NCBI GenBank assembly: GCA_026874595.1 | Contig: CM049318.1 | Location: 6,775,741 to 6,839,740, forward strand | DNA length: 64,000 nt | Source of the DNA: Sipunculus nudus | Lineage: Eukaryota; Annelida; Sipuncula; Golfingiida; Sipunculidae | Direction: 5' to 3' | In this document: piece after piece, positions 24,422 through 36,992 of the stretch | Layout of the letters: each line of letters starts with the position of its first letter | Numbering within the stretch: position 1 is the stretch's first letter | Made by a program: the position numbers and the translations under genes | The notes under the pieces: model-generated | What the model was told of the DNA's origin: nothing | Database searches by the model: none | Seen by the model: the letters and a program-made list of their open reading frames with translations, nothing else

Positions 24422-24800
24422 AACTCACACATGGTAGCAACAGTTAATTCTACAGAAGCAACATACCGGACTCTCCGATGTTAACTCTCACTATATATTT
24501 GACCATCTAGCACCTGATCGGCTCATGTTCACCGTGAAGGGTGTCTTGGCATGTTGCAAATATTATTACCATCAACATTAATCCTAGGACATGCTTTCAA
24601 TGTGATCCGTGCTTCACAGGTATTCATAGTTACAAGACATCTTAAAATCTGTAAATGTAAATTGTTTATCCATTTGGACTCGAACGTTATCAGGAACTTG
24701 AATTTTAAATGATACTACATTGATTATAAACATATTTACCCTTTAAAGAGTATAACATTAGTTAGGAAATTCATCGTCATAAAAAGGTTGTACGCTCCCG

Positions 24801-24852
24801 AGGCAGCGGAAATCTTGCGCTTCTAAAGAAGCTACTGATTTTCCCGCTGCCT
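24801..24852. other. Strong 52-base hairpin
   Basis: AGGCAGCGG (24801-24809) pairs perfectly with CCGCTGCCT (24844-24852); AAATC pairs with GATTT after a 2-base bulge; and an inner GCTTCT/AGAAGC pair closes a 2-base loop. The outer stem is GC-rich in AT-rich DNA, so the fold should be stable as RNA or cruciform. It is shorter than a typical animal microRNA precursor. No gene context explains it. Confidence 0.6.
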
Positions 24853-26801
24853 GCTTGGACCGTTTATGATGCACTTAAACATCAGATGGTGGGCCTGTCT
24901 GCAGACAAAACTGCTAATGTGACTAGCAGCCAACCAAATGCCAGTCAACAAACACTCGACAGGCATCATGCTCCGCCAAGAAACCTTGTGTAGGGCCATT
25001 CACTCACAGCCTGAGGCCTGTTCAAACGGTTGCCGGGGCGATGAGCTGTCACTCAAAACGAAATGAACCACATTGGCTCCGTGTATTTCTTGGCTGGTAA
25101 TCCGTTTTGTCTCCCAGCACAGGGTCTCAAAATACAGATGATTGGACCAAAATACAGTGCTGTATTACTGTTGAAAGTTGGGCTTTGTTTTAGGATGCTA
25201 CATTCCTTTTTAAAGAAACAGGTTTACGAACTTTTGTTGGCACTGTTCATCAAATCATTATACAGCATTATATATATCTTTTCGACAGATGAAAATCAAA
25301 ATAAAAATATTTGATGCGGGGAGTTATAATTGACACGGGCGGTGCCTGACAACCACAACTTTTATTTTTTTTGTCCTTATAAATGTTTTTTTCCTTAATC
25401 ATTAACTATGGGTGAAGGATGCAGCTTGGCGAAAATGCATTGGATTTCGGGGAAGAAAGTCCTCTGTTTGAATCATGTCGGGGCCTTAAAGGCATGCATA
25501 AAAAGTGAAAATCTTGATAGAACCTCAGAGATTCGCTGTAACGTCTTAAATACAGGTTATTACTTCTAGATTACTCCTAGTCCCACGTATATAAAACCTG
25601 AAATCCAGAAGGCAATACAAATATTTTGTCCTTAACATATAGTTTCCTTCATTCTCATTCAATAGACAATGTCACAAAGATGCTATTGGCCTCTGCACAA
25701 GAAATCAAATTCTAAAATAAAGAAGGTATAGGACAATATCCTACTGATTGCACTGTACAATGGGTGAGGCTGAAAAGTTTCATATGACATTGATGTATCA
25801 GTATTGATCCTATTCTAACGAATGTCAGGTTTTCCACAAACATCTCGAGATTCAGATGTACAAGAAAACTAAGGCTATCGCTCAAATAGACAAAACCAAT
25901 TCTATCATCGTGCCATGAGAAATCACGGACCGGCACAGTTAATCTTATTTTGCACATACCGTTTACTTAAAGTTACAAAATGATTTACTATCATCCCGGG
26001 GAGCTTGTCCGCGCTATGAATATTTGATTAAGAAGACTTTTTTCTAAAAGGTCATTTTATTCAGCTGCGGTTTTTATAAAGGTGCGTCAACGTCATGAAC
26101 ATGGCGTCAGACACGTCACTCAAAAGAACGTTAATCTTGCAACTAAAATAGGAGTTTTGTCTGAAAGCCTATGCACTACCGACGTCATTAATGTTAATTA
26201 CGATCATCTTGTCATGGATGTAGAGGTAACTTAAGTAATTATTAAATTATCTCTGACTACTTAGATCATTGATAATGCATACAATGGAAGCAAACAAGAT
26301 AGAAACGTAAATTCATTCCCCTTTCAGACTAACAAAATGATCAGTATACAATATTATTATTTATGGTTGCTTACAGAATTGAACGTGCAGATCCTAGTTA
26401 TCGCTAGAAATTCGCCACAGAATATCAGCCTTAATATGACCTAACTAGGGACACATGATGATTCAGTCGACGGTTTTAAATGTATTTTCAAGGAAAGCTT
26501 TCCTCCAAGACACCACTTTGATACATAAAATTAAGACGGTCCCGCGAAAGATAGACTCGGAGTTCAGTGACCTATCTAATAAGCCTACCTCTCTCTAAAC
26601 GGATAAAAACGTTCACAAATGTATATGTAGCATTCAGAAAAAATGATGAACTCTGATCGCCGAGCATTTTACCTCGACTGTCTCCCCAGATTTATAAGCT
26701 CGGTTACCGTATCCCAATCAGGTGATTCAGACAAGGCTATTCAACGGTTGAAGAATTTCTTAAACTTTTATTAAGTTCGACAGGGAAGGGCGGCGTAAAT
26801 T
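24853..26801. other. AT-rich stretch without a recognised gene
   Basis: Open frames of 81-83 codons (25063-25314 plus, 25712-25957 minus) are not recognisable. I see no other structure. Confidence 0.55.
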
Positions 26802-27085
26802 GGTTGATGAGTTTATTTCTGTATCAATATTTGGATCATTTTTTTATGTGTGGAGTTTATTAGCTCCCCCCCCCCGAGTACAAAACAAGCAATTACATTC
26901 TTTAATTCCCTTAAGACTCTTCTCCCTATAGGGGCTATAGGAGTTGATAAGTTTTTTTTATATCCATATTTGGGCTAAAAGTCTTTGTGGCTTGACGTGG
27001 ATCTCCCGAATGCAAAACCATCAATTAGCATTTTCCATCTGGGTTCTTCTTCTACTTTTATAGGAAAATAAAGCGCACGTTTTTC
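26802..27085 (+). repeat. Diverged tandem duplication, ~141 bp
   Basis: Unit 1 begins GTTGATGAGTTT near 26803 and unit 2 begins GTTGATAAGTTT near 26943. Both continue through a CAATATTTGG/CCATATTTGG word, a CTCCC tract then CGARTRCAAAAC, CAATTA, ATT and a TATAGG word. Unit 1 carries an expanded C tract of about ten bases near 26867. Identity is moderate, so the event is old. Confidence 0.65.
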
Positions 27086-28280
27086 CTACACAAAAAAAAC
27101 TGTGTTTATTGTTTTTTTCCCTCATGAATCTGGCATTCATCGGAATCTGGAATACCAATATTACCTTACTCAAAGCCATCAGACTGATCGCAGCGGTTTA
27201 TGGACCAGTACAGCTTCCCTGATGCCTTCTCCTACGATTGTTGTTTTTAGAATAGACATTCCGGAGAAGTACTGAACACATTTTTTTCTCGCTCATGTTA
27301 GATGTTGTTAGAAAATACATTAAAAAAGGTAACGATTGGTCTGGTTTATGTGACAACGTACCAGTAGGCCATGAGGCGTTGTCAGATATAACGAAAATAT
27401 TTGCATCCTCATGGGCCTTTACGTGCGTTCCCCACATAAGGATGTAAAGGCACTCTGACAGCCAGTACGCTGGTCGTACACTACCTAGTGTCAGAGGACG
27501 GAACTGGCGCTACCCTCATCCCCGGCCTGGCCATAACCTAATTCATTATCTTCACACGACATACCGGACCCCAATACCGGTACCTTAAATATAAAACTGA
27601 TATTCATTTGGATTAAAAGGCTATTGGGGACTTAAATTTTACACTGAAGCTAGATTACAGAGATTTGAGGGAATTGACCGGCAAATGATTACGCACCTAT
27701 AACTTTAGTCAGAAAATTCGTCATCATATATCAGTAATGTGTACGGGAATGTGAAGATGTAAATTTACCTATCCAAAATATATTTTTAAATATATGATGA
27801 GATACAGAAATGAAAGCAGAATTCCTTGCACAGATACAAATACAAATCCTGTAATACAAATATCCTATACAAATACCAACAAAAGAAAATGGTTGTATGC
27901 TATATTCATGAGGGTAAACGGATATTGTTAAATTATTACATGATATTGTAAAATTTGAAACCACCGCAAAAACAGGAACTGCACAGCTGCGGATAAGCGG
28001 ACGCCTTCTGTGATATATGTTATGTAAAAATCTTGTCAAAATGGGAATAAAAATTATTATACCACGGCATTTATACATACGATCTTAATGACATCGAAAT
28101 ATTAAAATTACTAGTCCACAGTCAGGCTGCACGCGTACAAATAGTCTGGTTACCAGCATGCCTTGCGAACTTGGTGCAAGGCAGTCTAGAAACAGAGTCA
28201 GCGTAGCAATACATAACAATGCTCTCAAATCAATATTTGATTCCAGAATAAATCTGCCTTTTTCTCAATTCCCACACTTC
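27086..28280. other. Stretch without a recognised gene
   Basis: Two minus-strand open frames (79 and 115 codons) have no domain I recognise. No repeat structure was seen. Confidence 0.5.
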
Positions 28281-29220
28281 CTACAAAATTCATAGAAAAT
28301 ATATATAAATCGAGAAAAGGTACAAGATTCTTTCTAGATATGTCTGCCCAATTTTGTTGAAGTTGGTAGTCAGTAGTCATGTGTTCTTAATTCTTATTCC
28401 CGCCTGTCAAATGCAGGGAAAGGAAGGGATGATAGACTCATATTTCATATTTCCGGAACCTGTAAGTTTTAGCCTGTGTCTGCAAGTATAGGTTACATGA
28501 CAGCTAGCAAAAATGCTTAAACAATCTCGAAAGATCTGTATGGAAAGTTACTGCAGCAAAGTAGATGCGATGTCCGCTTAAACATCCCGAAAAACAAGTT
28601 CGAACAAAACAGTGAATTCATTCTTGTCCACTTTTTGGGGCTAATGGACCAAGGTTCTGTGTAAAGGACTGCCGCCAGTGCATTTGTATTCATTGAAGCA
28701 ATCCAAAGAGACTAATGATTAATTTCCGAAAGGTCAGATGGACAACAGTGAGAAAAATTACAGAAATTTCGTTTTCTGTAACACTTGAACTGCTTTTGAA
28801 TCTGGATAGAGTAGTCTGTTTTCCCGGGTGCTCTCTTGATCCCAAGGATTTGATATTAAACTAAATACGGTGGAAGAAATTGCTTGCCTGAAATAAGGAG
28901 GTTTCCATAACACAATTATTCTTACGGAGGAATCTTTACTTGGACTGTCTTGTGAATTTCAATCGGACCTTATCAGTGTTTTGAACACAAACATACGCCG
29001 TTCATCAAGACGTGATGTCACCTCGGATTTACGCGTCGCCTCCATGGTCCGTGACGTGTCAAAGGAGGTACACTATCAGGGCTTCGACTTGACAACATAC
29101 AAGGTTATACGGCCATTTGTCACACATATGTCATACCTGTGACAGAACTTGATTGGATATATACCCTGAGGATTTTCTCTTTTTTCAAGGAAATGAGGCT
29201 GTTCTGTTTTTTGCCACTAG
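28281..29220 (+). repeat. Diverged paralogous segment, copy 1
   Basis: Collinear landmarks match copy 2 at 30886-32400: CACAAAA then ATATATRAATCGA; CYGTCAAATRCAG followed by AGGAAGGGATGA (28421 here, 31027 there); TGACAGCTAG; AAAGTAGAT then TGTCCGC; TAATGGACCAAGGTT (about 28641 here, 31811 there); CTGCCGYCAG; CCTGAAATAA; GTCACRCATATG; AAGGAAATG. Spacing between landmarks is largely kept. The ordered similarity supports common origin, either a segmental duplication or two copies of an interspersed element. No open reading frame is shared, so a non-coding repeat is more likely than an exon. Copy 1 has no satellite after it. Confidence 0.7.
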
Positions 29221-29278
29221 CTATCGAATAAGATTACGAATATAATGTGTCAATGATATCTCATTATCATCCTGAAAT

Positions 29279-29311
29279 TGTATATATATATATTGTATAT
29301 ATATATATATA
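29279..29311. repeat. (TA)n microsatellite
   Basis: Alternating TA interrupted once by TTG near 29293. Confidence 0.9.
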
Positions 29312-29412
29312 GTTATATCCATATATAAATTGAATATGACTACAAAGAAAACTTTGTTCACTGCCGATGAGAATCCCAAGAGCTTCCGATTGCCGTTCGT
29401 CTGTTTTTATAA

Positions 29413-29423
29413 CTTCTCTCTCG

Positions 29424-29463
<40 letters not shown>
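29413..29463 (+). repeat. (CT)n microsatellite
   Basis: About 50 bases of CT with two interruptions. The Arg-Glu runs of the two overlapping minus-strand open frames here are read from it. Confidence 0.95.
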
Positions 29464-29465
<2 letters not shown>

Positions 29466-30885
29466 TCGGCATACAAACATTTTTCTTAGTAAGTTAAAAA
29501 TTAACACATCAAGAATCATCTGGAGCATGAATGTGCTAAAATGTGAGTGTGCGAATATTTTGACAATTAATGAACCAGGCTCAAACATTCAATAGGAATC
29601 GATTGGACATGTCTGAAAGTAGTCCAGACGGGAAGCCTTATAAGTCTTATGTCTATTACCAGTATATGTAATTTGAGATTCCGTTATATATGCAACAACA
29701 ACAAAAGTAAGGAACGCTTAATATTTCGGAGTGTATTTCTTTGGGTAAGGAATCTCTGAAAATGCGCTAATGACTGCTCAGGTTCACCTTATGATAATAA
29801 GACTTTCCTATTTGGCATTCTGGAAAAAATCATCAGCTTCTATGAGGCATATACATGTGTGTAGAGGTGTATCCGAGATTTCTTGTCTGAATTGTGCTGT
29901 CAGTTCCACACCTTTAATCGACAGGCTTACCGTGTATGCTGACTTTTCAGTGTATGCATGACATCTAAAAGAATCAACGACGTTTTTGCGCCCTTTTTTG
30001 TGTATCTGTTTTACTTTACATAGATTAATTCTTCTGATCAACTTTGTCATTGGTTTTTCAATATTCAAAAAGTAGGTCAAAATATGTGGTCTTTACTTGT
30101 GTCATGGCATACCAATTAGGTTCAAAGACAATCTTAGGAATCTTAGCAACACTTAGACATCGTAATATCTTCTTTGTCTTACTACGAATCGTTACAGGTT
30201 GCCGTTTATTTTCTGTTTATTGATATAATCTAATTTACTAGTCTCCTGGACTTATCTATGGACTCGAAACCGACTTTTTCTTATTAAAGTTTGCAATCGC
30301 CGAGGTCTCACCTTATTCTAAGATCTTTTGTATATTATATACTGACATGACAACTATCCGGCCTATTAGTATAAAGCCCAATTTCGTTCTATATTTTCAG
30401 AGATATATATTTAACTATGTAAACGTAAACACTCAAGTGTGTCTACCATGAACCTGATCTTACAGATTTGTCTTACCTGAAGCATAAACTGTCGAGAAAT
30501 CTAGTCCCGACATGCATGGTCAGCGAGTCTGGCTACTTAACCGGAAATAATGGAATTATTAAACGCCTTCAGGAATGACTGCAGATCTCACTGAAGAAGA
30601 AGATTTCATCTTAAAGAAAAGGCAACATATAAGAATTGTTTAATAAAGGCAGCAAATCTATCTATTACTTTAGCTCTCAGCTTGTTTTGTGCTTTGCTAA
30701 TATTGTTGAGCACCAGACAGCTTTTGTGCAAAACCAGCTCATCGACAAGTTGCTACAGGCCTGAAACGCAAACTAATCTTATTTTTTTTGTTTACCTTAA
30801 AGCCCCTAAGGTTGGGAATTTACCACCTATGAACGTTGTTCATACATTATCAGTTCGTTCCACGGTCCTTTTTAAATACTCACCT
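29464..30885. other. AT-rich stretch without a recognised gene
   Basis: This separates the two paralogous segments. Open frames of 63-90 codons are unrecognisable. No repeat was seen. Confidence 0.5.
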
Positions 30886-32400
30886 CCCACAAAAAATTCA
30901 ATTGAAATATATATGAATCGAAATAAGAAACGAAACTCTTTCTAAATGTATCTCTCCGCTTTGTTGAAGGCGACAGACGTTGGTCTTGTATGCTAAATAC
31001 GTGTTCCGTCTGTCAAATACAGCAATAGGAAGGGATGAAATATTCCATATTTTACATATTAGAAGCCGCTTAATCAGCCGAAAATTTAAACATTTTTTTA
31101 GGTGGGATCGCTTGCAAAATTGAATAAAACCCAACCTAAAAGTCATTTATAATTAATATTACATCCATACAGTGTATATGATTTTAAATCTGGTGAAGTG
31201 TTTCTTTATGAAACATATATTTGTATATATTTGTTTGACAGTCATATTCATTTTTGTATGAAATATAAACAATTTTGAAATTTTTAAATGTTACACAATT
31301 TTGAGCAACCAGTAAGAGCAAACCACTTTTTAATGGGCTAATATCAAATTACATGACAATAATCTCTGAACCATTGTTTTGTTCAACTTTAAGTTAGGAA
31401 AAACATGATACAAATGTCTGAAAATATAAAGATAACATGATACAAATGTCTGAAAATATATAGATAGCATAATACAAATGTCTGAAATTTAAAGATAACA
31501 TGATACAAATGTCCTAAAATATAAAGATAACATGATACAAATGTCTGAAATTTAAAGATAACATGATACAAATGTCTGAAAATATAAAGATAACATGATA
31601 CAAATGTCTGCATAATAATGGTAACATGACACAAATGTCTCCAAATATAGGAAACGTGACAGCTAGTAAACACCACCAAGGTGACCGGTATGGACATGAA
31701 CTACCATAAAGTAGATAGGTTGTCCGCAAACGTCCCGCAGATGTCGTAAAACTGTCGCAAAAAAAAGGTACAAAAACGACAACTAAAACATCTTTGATCT
31801 CTTTGCGGGAGTAATGGACCAAGGTTTTACGTGAGGGTAACTGCCGTCAGGGCTTTTGTATTTATTTACAAAAATAACACCCATCTGTGAAGATTGATAT
31901 TTCATCTGAAAAACGACAAGAGGTCCAAATGAGAGAAATCACATAAATCTGCATTTTCTGTGACATTTCCATGAAGAAATTTCCGAGAGAAGAAACCTGA
32001 AAGAGGAGTGACGATTCTTAGGTACTCTCGTTGTTACATTGAATGTTGTGGCAAAATCTTGTTTTCCTGAAATAATTGAAGTAGGCGCAGCACTCTCCTG
32101 CACACGCGGGGACTATTTGTTTGGACTTTATCTAATATGTTTTCAGTCGGTCCCTTATATACGGCCGTTTATCATGATAACTCTATGTGAACATGAATAC
32201 GCCACACATCAAGATGAAAAGACAATACGGCCTTACGCGACGCTGACATAGCCTGACAAGATTGATGAATGCCATATGGAATAGGCTTGACAAAGCAAAG
32301 GCTACTTTGGCCATTATTCATTTGTATGTCACGCATATGACAGTTTTCTATTTTCTTGACTCCTTGATAAAGGAAATGTTCGTATTTTTTACTGGACAGC
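30886..32400 (+). repeat. Diverged paralogous segment, copy 2, with an extra insert
   Basis: Same ordered landmarks as 28281-29220. About 550 extra bases (about 31,085-31,650) lie between AGGAAGGGATGA and TGACAGCTAG; this insert contains the 31-32-bp minisatellite. Similarity to copy 1 ends at the AAGGAAATG word (about 32,371) and the following 30 bases, and the 48-bp satellite begins at 32,415. The segment therefore ends at, and may have seeded, the satellite. Confidence 0.7.
31401..31660 (+). repeat. 31-32-bp minisatellite, about 8 units
   Basis: The word ACATGATACAAATGTCTGA or a close variant recurs at about 31403, 31435, 31467, 31498, 31530, 31561, 31593, 31624 and, more degenerate, 31654, so spacing is 31-32 bases. 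The last two units are the most diverged. It is absent from paralogous copy 1, so it arose after the two segments separated or arrived with the insert. Confidence 0.9.
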
Positions 32401-33319
32401 TTGGGATCTTTACGCTGTTACAGTTCACAGAATGAAGAGATTATACTTTATAGGTCCGTGGTCTGTTACAGTTCACAGAATGAAGAGATTATACTTAATA
32501 GGTCCGTGGTCTGTTACACTTCACAGAATGAAGAGATTATACTTTATAGGTCCGTGGTCTGTTACACTTCACAGAATGAAGAGATTATATTTTATAGGTC
32601 CGTGGTCTGTTACAGTTCACAGAATGAAGAGATTATACTGTATAGGTCCGTGGTCTGTTACACTTCACAGAATGAAGAGATTATACTTTATAGGTCCGTG
32701 GTCTGTTACACTTCACAGAATGAAGAGATTATACTTTATAGGTCCGTGGTCTGTTACACTTCACAGAATGAAGAGATTATATTTTATAGGTCCGTGGTCT
32801 GTTACAGTTCACAGAATGAAGAGATTATACTGTATAGGTCCGTGGTCTGTTACACTTCACAGAATGAATAGATTATACTTTATAGGTCCGTGGTCTGTTA
32901 CACTTCACAGAATGAAGAGATTATACTTTATAGGTCCGTGGTCTGTTACAGTTCACAGAATGAATAGATTATACTTTATAGGTCCATGGTCTGTTACAGT
33001 TCACAGAATGAAGAGATTATACTTTATAGGTCCGTGGTCTGTTACACTTCACAGAATGAAGAGATTATATTTTATAGGTCCGTGGTCTGTTACACTTCAC
33101 AGAATGAAGAGATTATATTTTATAGGTCCGTGGTCTGTTTCAGTTCACAGAATGAAGAGATTATACTGTATAGGTCCGTGGTCTGTTACACTTCATAGAA
33201 TGAAGAGATTATACTGTATAGGTCCGTGGTCTGTTACACTTCATAGAATGAAGAGATTATACTTTATAGGTCCGTGGTCTGTTACACTTCACAGAATGAA
33301 TAGATTATACTTTATAGGT

Positions 33320-36300
33320 CCGTGGTCTGTTACACTTCACAGAATGAAGAGATTATACTTTATAGGTCCGTGGTCTGTTACACTTCACAGAATGAAGAGA
33401 TTATATTTTATAGGTCCGTGGTCTGTTACAGTTCACAGAATGAAGAGATTATACTGTATAGGTCCGTGGTCTGTTACACTTCACAGAATGAAGAGATTAT
33501 ACTGTATAGGTCCGTGGTCTGTTACACTTCATAGAATGAAGAGATTATACTTTATAGGTCCGTGGTCTGTTACACTTGACAGAATGAAGAGATTATACTT
33601 TATAGGTCCGTGGTCTGTTACACTTCACAGAATGAAGAGATTATACTTAATAGGTCCGTGGTCTGTTACACTTCACAGAATGAAGAGATTATACTGTATA
33701 GGTCCGTGGTCTGTTACACTTCACAGAATGAAGAGATTATACTTTATAGGTCCGTTGTCTGTTAGAGTTTACAGAATGAAGAGATTATACTTTATAGGTC
33801 CGTGGTCTATTACAGTTCACAGAATGAATAGATTATACTTTATAGGTCCGTGGTCTGTTACACTTCACAGAATGAAGAGATTATACTTTATAGGTCCGTG
33901 GTCTGTTACACTTCACAGAATGAAGAGATTATACTTTATAGGTCCGTGGTCTATTACAGTTCACAGAATGAAGAGATTATACTTTATAGGTCCGTGGTCT
34001 GTTACAGTTCACAGAATGAAGAGATTATACTTTATAGGTCCGTTGTCTGTTAGAGTTTACAGAATAAAGAGATTATACTTTATAGGTCCGTGGTCTATTA
34101 CAGTTCACAGAATGAATAGATTATACTTTATAGGTCCGTGGTCTGTTACAGTTCACAGAATGAAGAGATTATACTTTATAGGTCCGTGATCTGTTACAGT
34201 TCACAGAATGAATAGATTATACTTTATAGGTCCGTGGTCTATTACAGTTCACAGAATGAATAGATTATACTTTATAGGTCCGTGGTCTGTTACAGTTCAC
34301 AGAATGAAGAGATTATACTTTATAGGTCCGTGGTCTGTTACACTTCACAGAATGAAGAGATTATACTTTATAGATCCGTGGTCTGTTACACTTCACAGAA
34401 TGAAGAGATTATACTTTATAGGTCCGTGGTCTATTACAGTTCACAGAATGAAGAGATTATACTTTATAGGTCCGTGGTCTGTTACAGTTCACAGAATGAA
34501 GAGATTATACTTTATAGGTCCGTGGTCTGTTACAGTTCACAGAATGAAGAGATTATACTTTATAGGTCCGTGGTCTGTTACACTTCACAGAATGAAGAGA
34601 TTATACTTTATAGGTCCGTGGTCTGTTACAGTTCACAGAATGAAGAGATTATACTTTATAGGTCCGTTGTCTGTTAGAGTTTACAGAATGAAGAGATTAT
34701 ACTTTATAGGTCCGTGGTCTGTTACAGTTCACAGAATGAAGAGATTATACTTTATAGGTCCGTGGTCTGTTACAGTTCACAGAATGAATAGATTATACTT
34801 TATAGGTCCGTGGTCTGTTACACTTCACAGAATGAATAGATTATACTTTATAGGTCCGTGGTCTGTTACAGTTCACAGAATGAAGAGATTATACTTTATA
34901 GGTCCGTGGTCTGTTACAGTTCACAGAATGAAGAGATTATACTTTATAGGTCCGTGGTCTGTTACACTTCACAGAATGAAGAGATTATACTTTATAGGTC
35001 CGTGGTCTGTTACACTTCACAGAATGAAGAGATTATATTTTATAGGTCCGTGGTCTGTTACAGTTCACAGAATGAAGAGATTATACTGTATAGGTCCGTG
35101 GTCTGTTACACTTCACAGAATGAAGAGATTATACTGTATAGGTCCGTGGTCTGTTACACTTCATAGAATGAAGAGATTATACTTTATAGGTCCGTGGTCT
35201 GTTACACTTGACAGAATGAAGAGATTATACTTTATAGGTCCGTGGTCTGTTACACTTCACAGAATGAAGAGATTATACTTAATAGGTCCGTGGTCTGTTA
35301 CACTTCACAGAATGAAGAGATTATACTGTATAGGTCCGTGGTCTGTTACACTTCACAGAATGAAGAGATTATACTTTATAGGTCCGTTGTCTGTTAGAGT
35401 TTACAGAATGAAGAGATTATACTTTATAGGTCCGTGGTCTATTACAGTTCACAGAATGAATAGATTATACTTTATAGGTCCGTGGTCTGTTACACTTCAC
35501 AGAATGAAGAGATTATACTTTATAGGTCCGTGGTCTGTTACACTTCACAGAATGAAGAGATTATACTTTATAGGTCCGTGGTCTATTACAGTTCACAGAA
35601 TGAAGAGATTATACTTTATAGGTCCGTGGTCTGTTACAGTTCACAGAATGAAGAGATTATACTTTATAGGTCCGTTGTCTGTTAGAGTTTACAGAATAAA
35701 GAGATTATACTTTATAGGTCCGTGGTCTATTACAGTTCACAGAATGAATAGATTATACTTTATAGGTCCGTGGTCTGTTACAGTTCACAGAATGAAGAGA
35801 TTATACTTTATAGGTCCGTGATCTGTTACAGTTCACAGAATGAATAGATTATACTTTATAGGTCCGTGGTCTATTACAGTTCACAGAATGAATAGATTAT
35901 ACTTTATAGGTCCGTGGTCTGTTAAAGTTCACAGAATGAAGAGATTATACTTTATAGGTCCGTGGTCTGTTACACTTCACAGAATGAAGAGATTATACTT
36001 TATAGATCCGTGGTCTGTTACACTTCACAGAATGAAGAGATTATACTTTATAGGTCCGTGGTCTATTACAGTTCACAGAATGAAGAGATTATACTTTATA
36101 GGTCCGTGGTCTGTTACAGTTCACAGAATGAAGAGATTATACTTTATAGGTCCGTGGTCTGTTACAGTTCACAGAATGAAGAGATTATACTTTATAGGTC
36201 CGTGGTCTGTTACACTTCACAGAATGAAGAGATTATACTTTATAGGTCCGTGGTCTGTTACAGTTCACAGAATGAAGAGATTATACTTTATAGGTCCGTT

Positions 36301-36390
36301 GTCTGTTAGAGTTTACAGAATGAAGAGATTATACTTTATAGGTCCGTGGTCTGTTACAGTTCACAGAATGAAGAGATTATACTTTATAGG
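33320..36390 (+). repeat. Higher-order duplication, 1632-bp offset (34 units)
   Basis: About 30 consecutive units from 33320 match those 1632 bases downstream (about 34952-36390) nearly base for base, including rare private variants: the TGA in place of TGG at 34187-34189 and 35819-35821, a GAT for GGT, a GAC for CAC, and an ATAAAG unit. A visible difference is GTTAAAGTT near 35933 against GTTACAGTT in copy 1. The match breaks on the left near 33,300 and on the right near 34,760/36,392. Confidence 0.9.
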
Positions 36391-36992
36391 TCCGTTGTCT
36401 GTTAGAGTTTACAGAATGAAGAGATTATACTTTATAGGTCCGTGGTCTGTAATAGTTCACAGAATGAAGAGATTATACTTTATAGGTCCGTTGTCTGTTA
36501 CAGTTCACAGAATGAATAGATTATACTTTATAGGTCCGTGGTCTGTTACAGTTCACAGAATGAAGAGATTATACTTTATAGGTCCGTGGTCTGTTACAGT
36601 TCACAGAATGAAGAGATTATACTTTATAGGTCCGTGGTCTGTTACACTTCATAGAATGAAGAGATTATACTTTATAGGTCCGTGGTCTGTTACACTTCAC
36701 AGAATGAAAAAGATTATACTTTATAGGTCCGTTGTCTGTTAGAGTTTACAGAATGAAGAGATTATACTTTATAGGTCCGTGGTCTGTAACAGTTCACAGA
36801 ATGAAGAGATTATACTTTATAGGTCCGTGGTCTGTTACAGTTCACAGAATGAAGAGATTATACTTTATAGGTTCTTGGTCTGTTACAGTTCACAGAATGA
36901 AGAGATTATACTTTATAGGTCCGTGGTCTGTTACACTTCACAGAATGAAGAGATTATACTTTATAGGTCCGTGATCTGTTACAGTTCACAGA

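Noticed and set aside
29220-29262. A decayed 48-bp satellite unit after paralogous copy 1 (GAATAAGATTACGAATATAATG resemblance, only partly alignable)
   Set aside because: The resemblance is short, AT-rich and needs gaps, so chance is the simpler explanation.
31389-31822. Two 102-codon minus-strand frames with repeated HLYHVIF and CYLYI words
   Set aside because: They are translations of the 31-32-bp minisatellite in two frames and cannot be told from chance.
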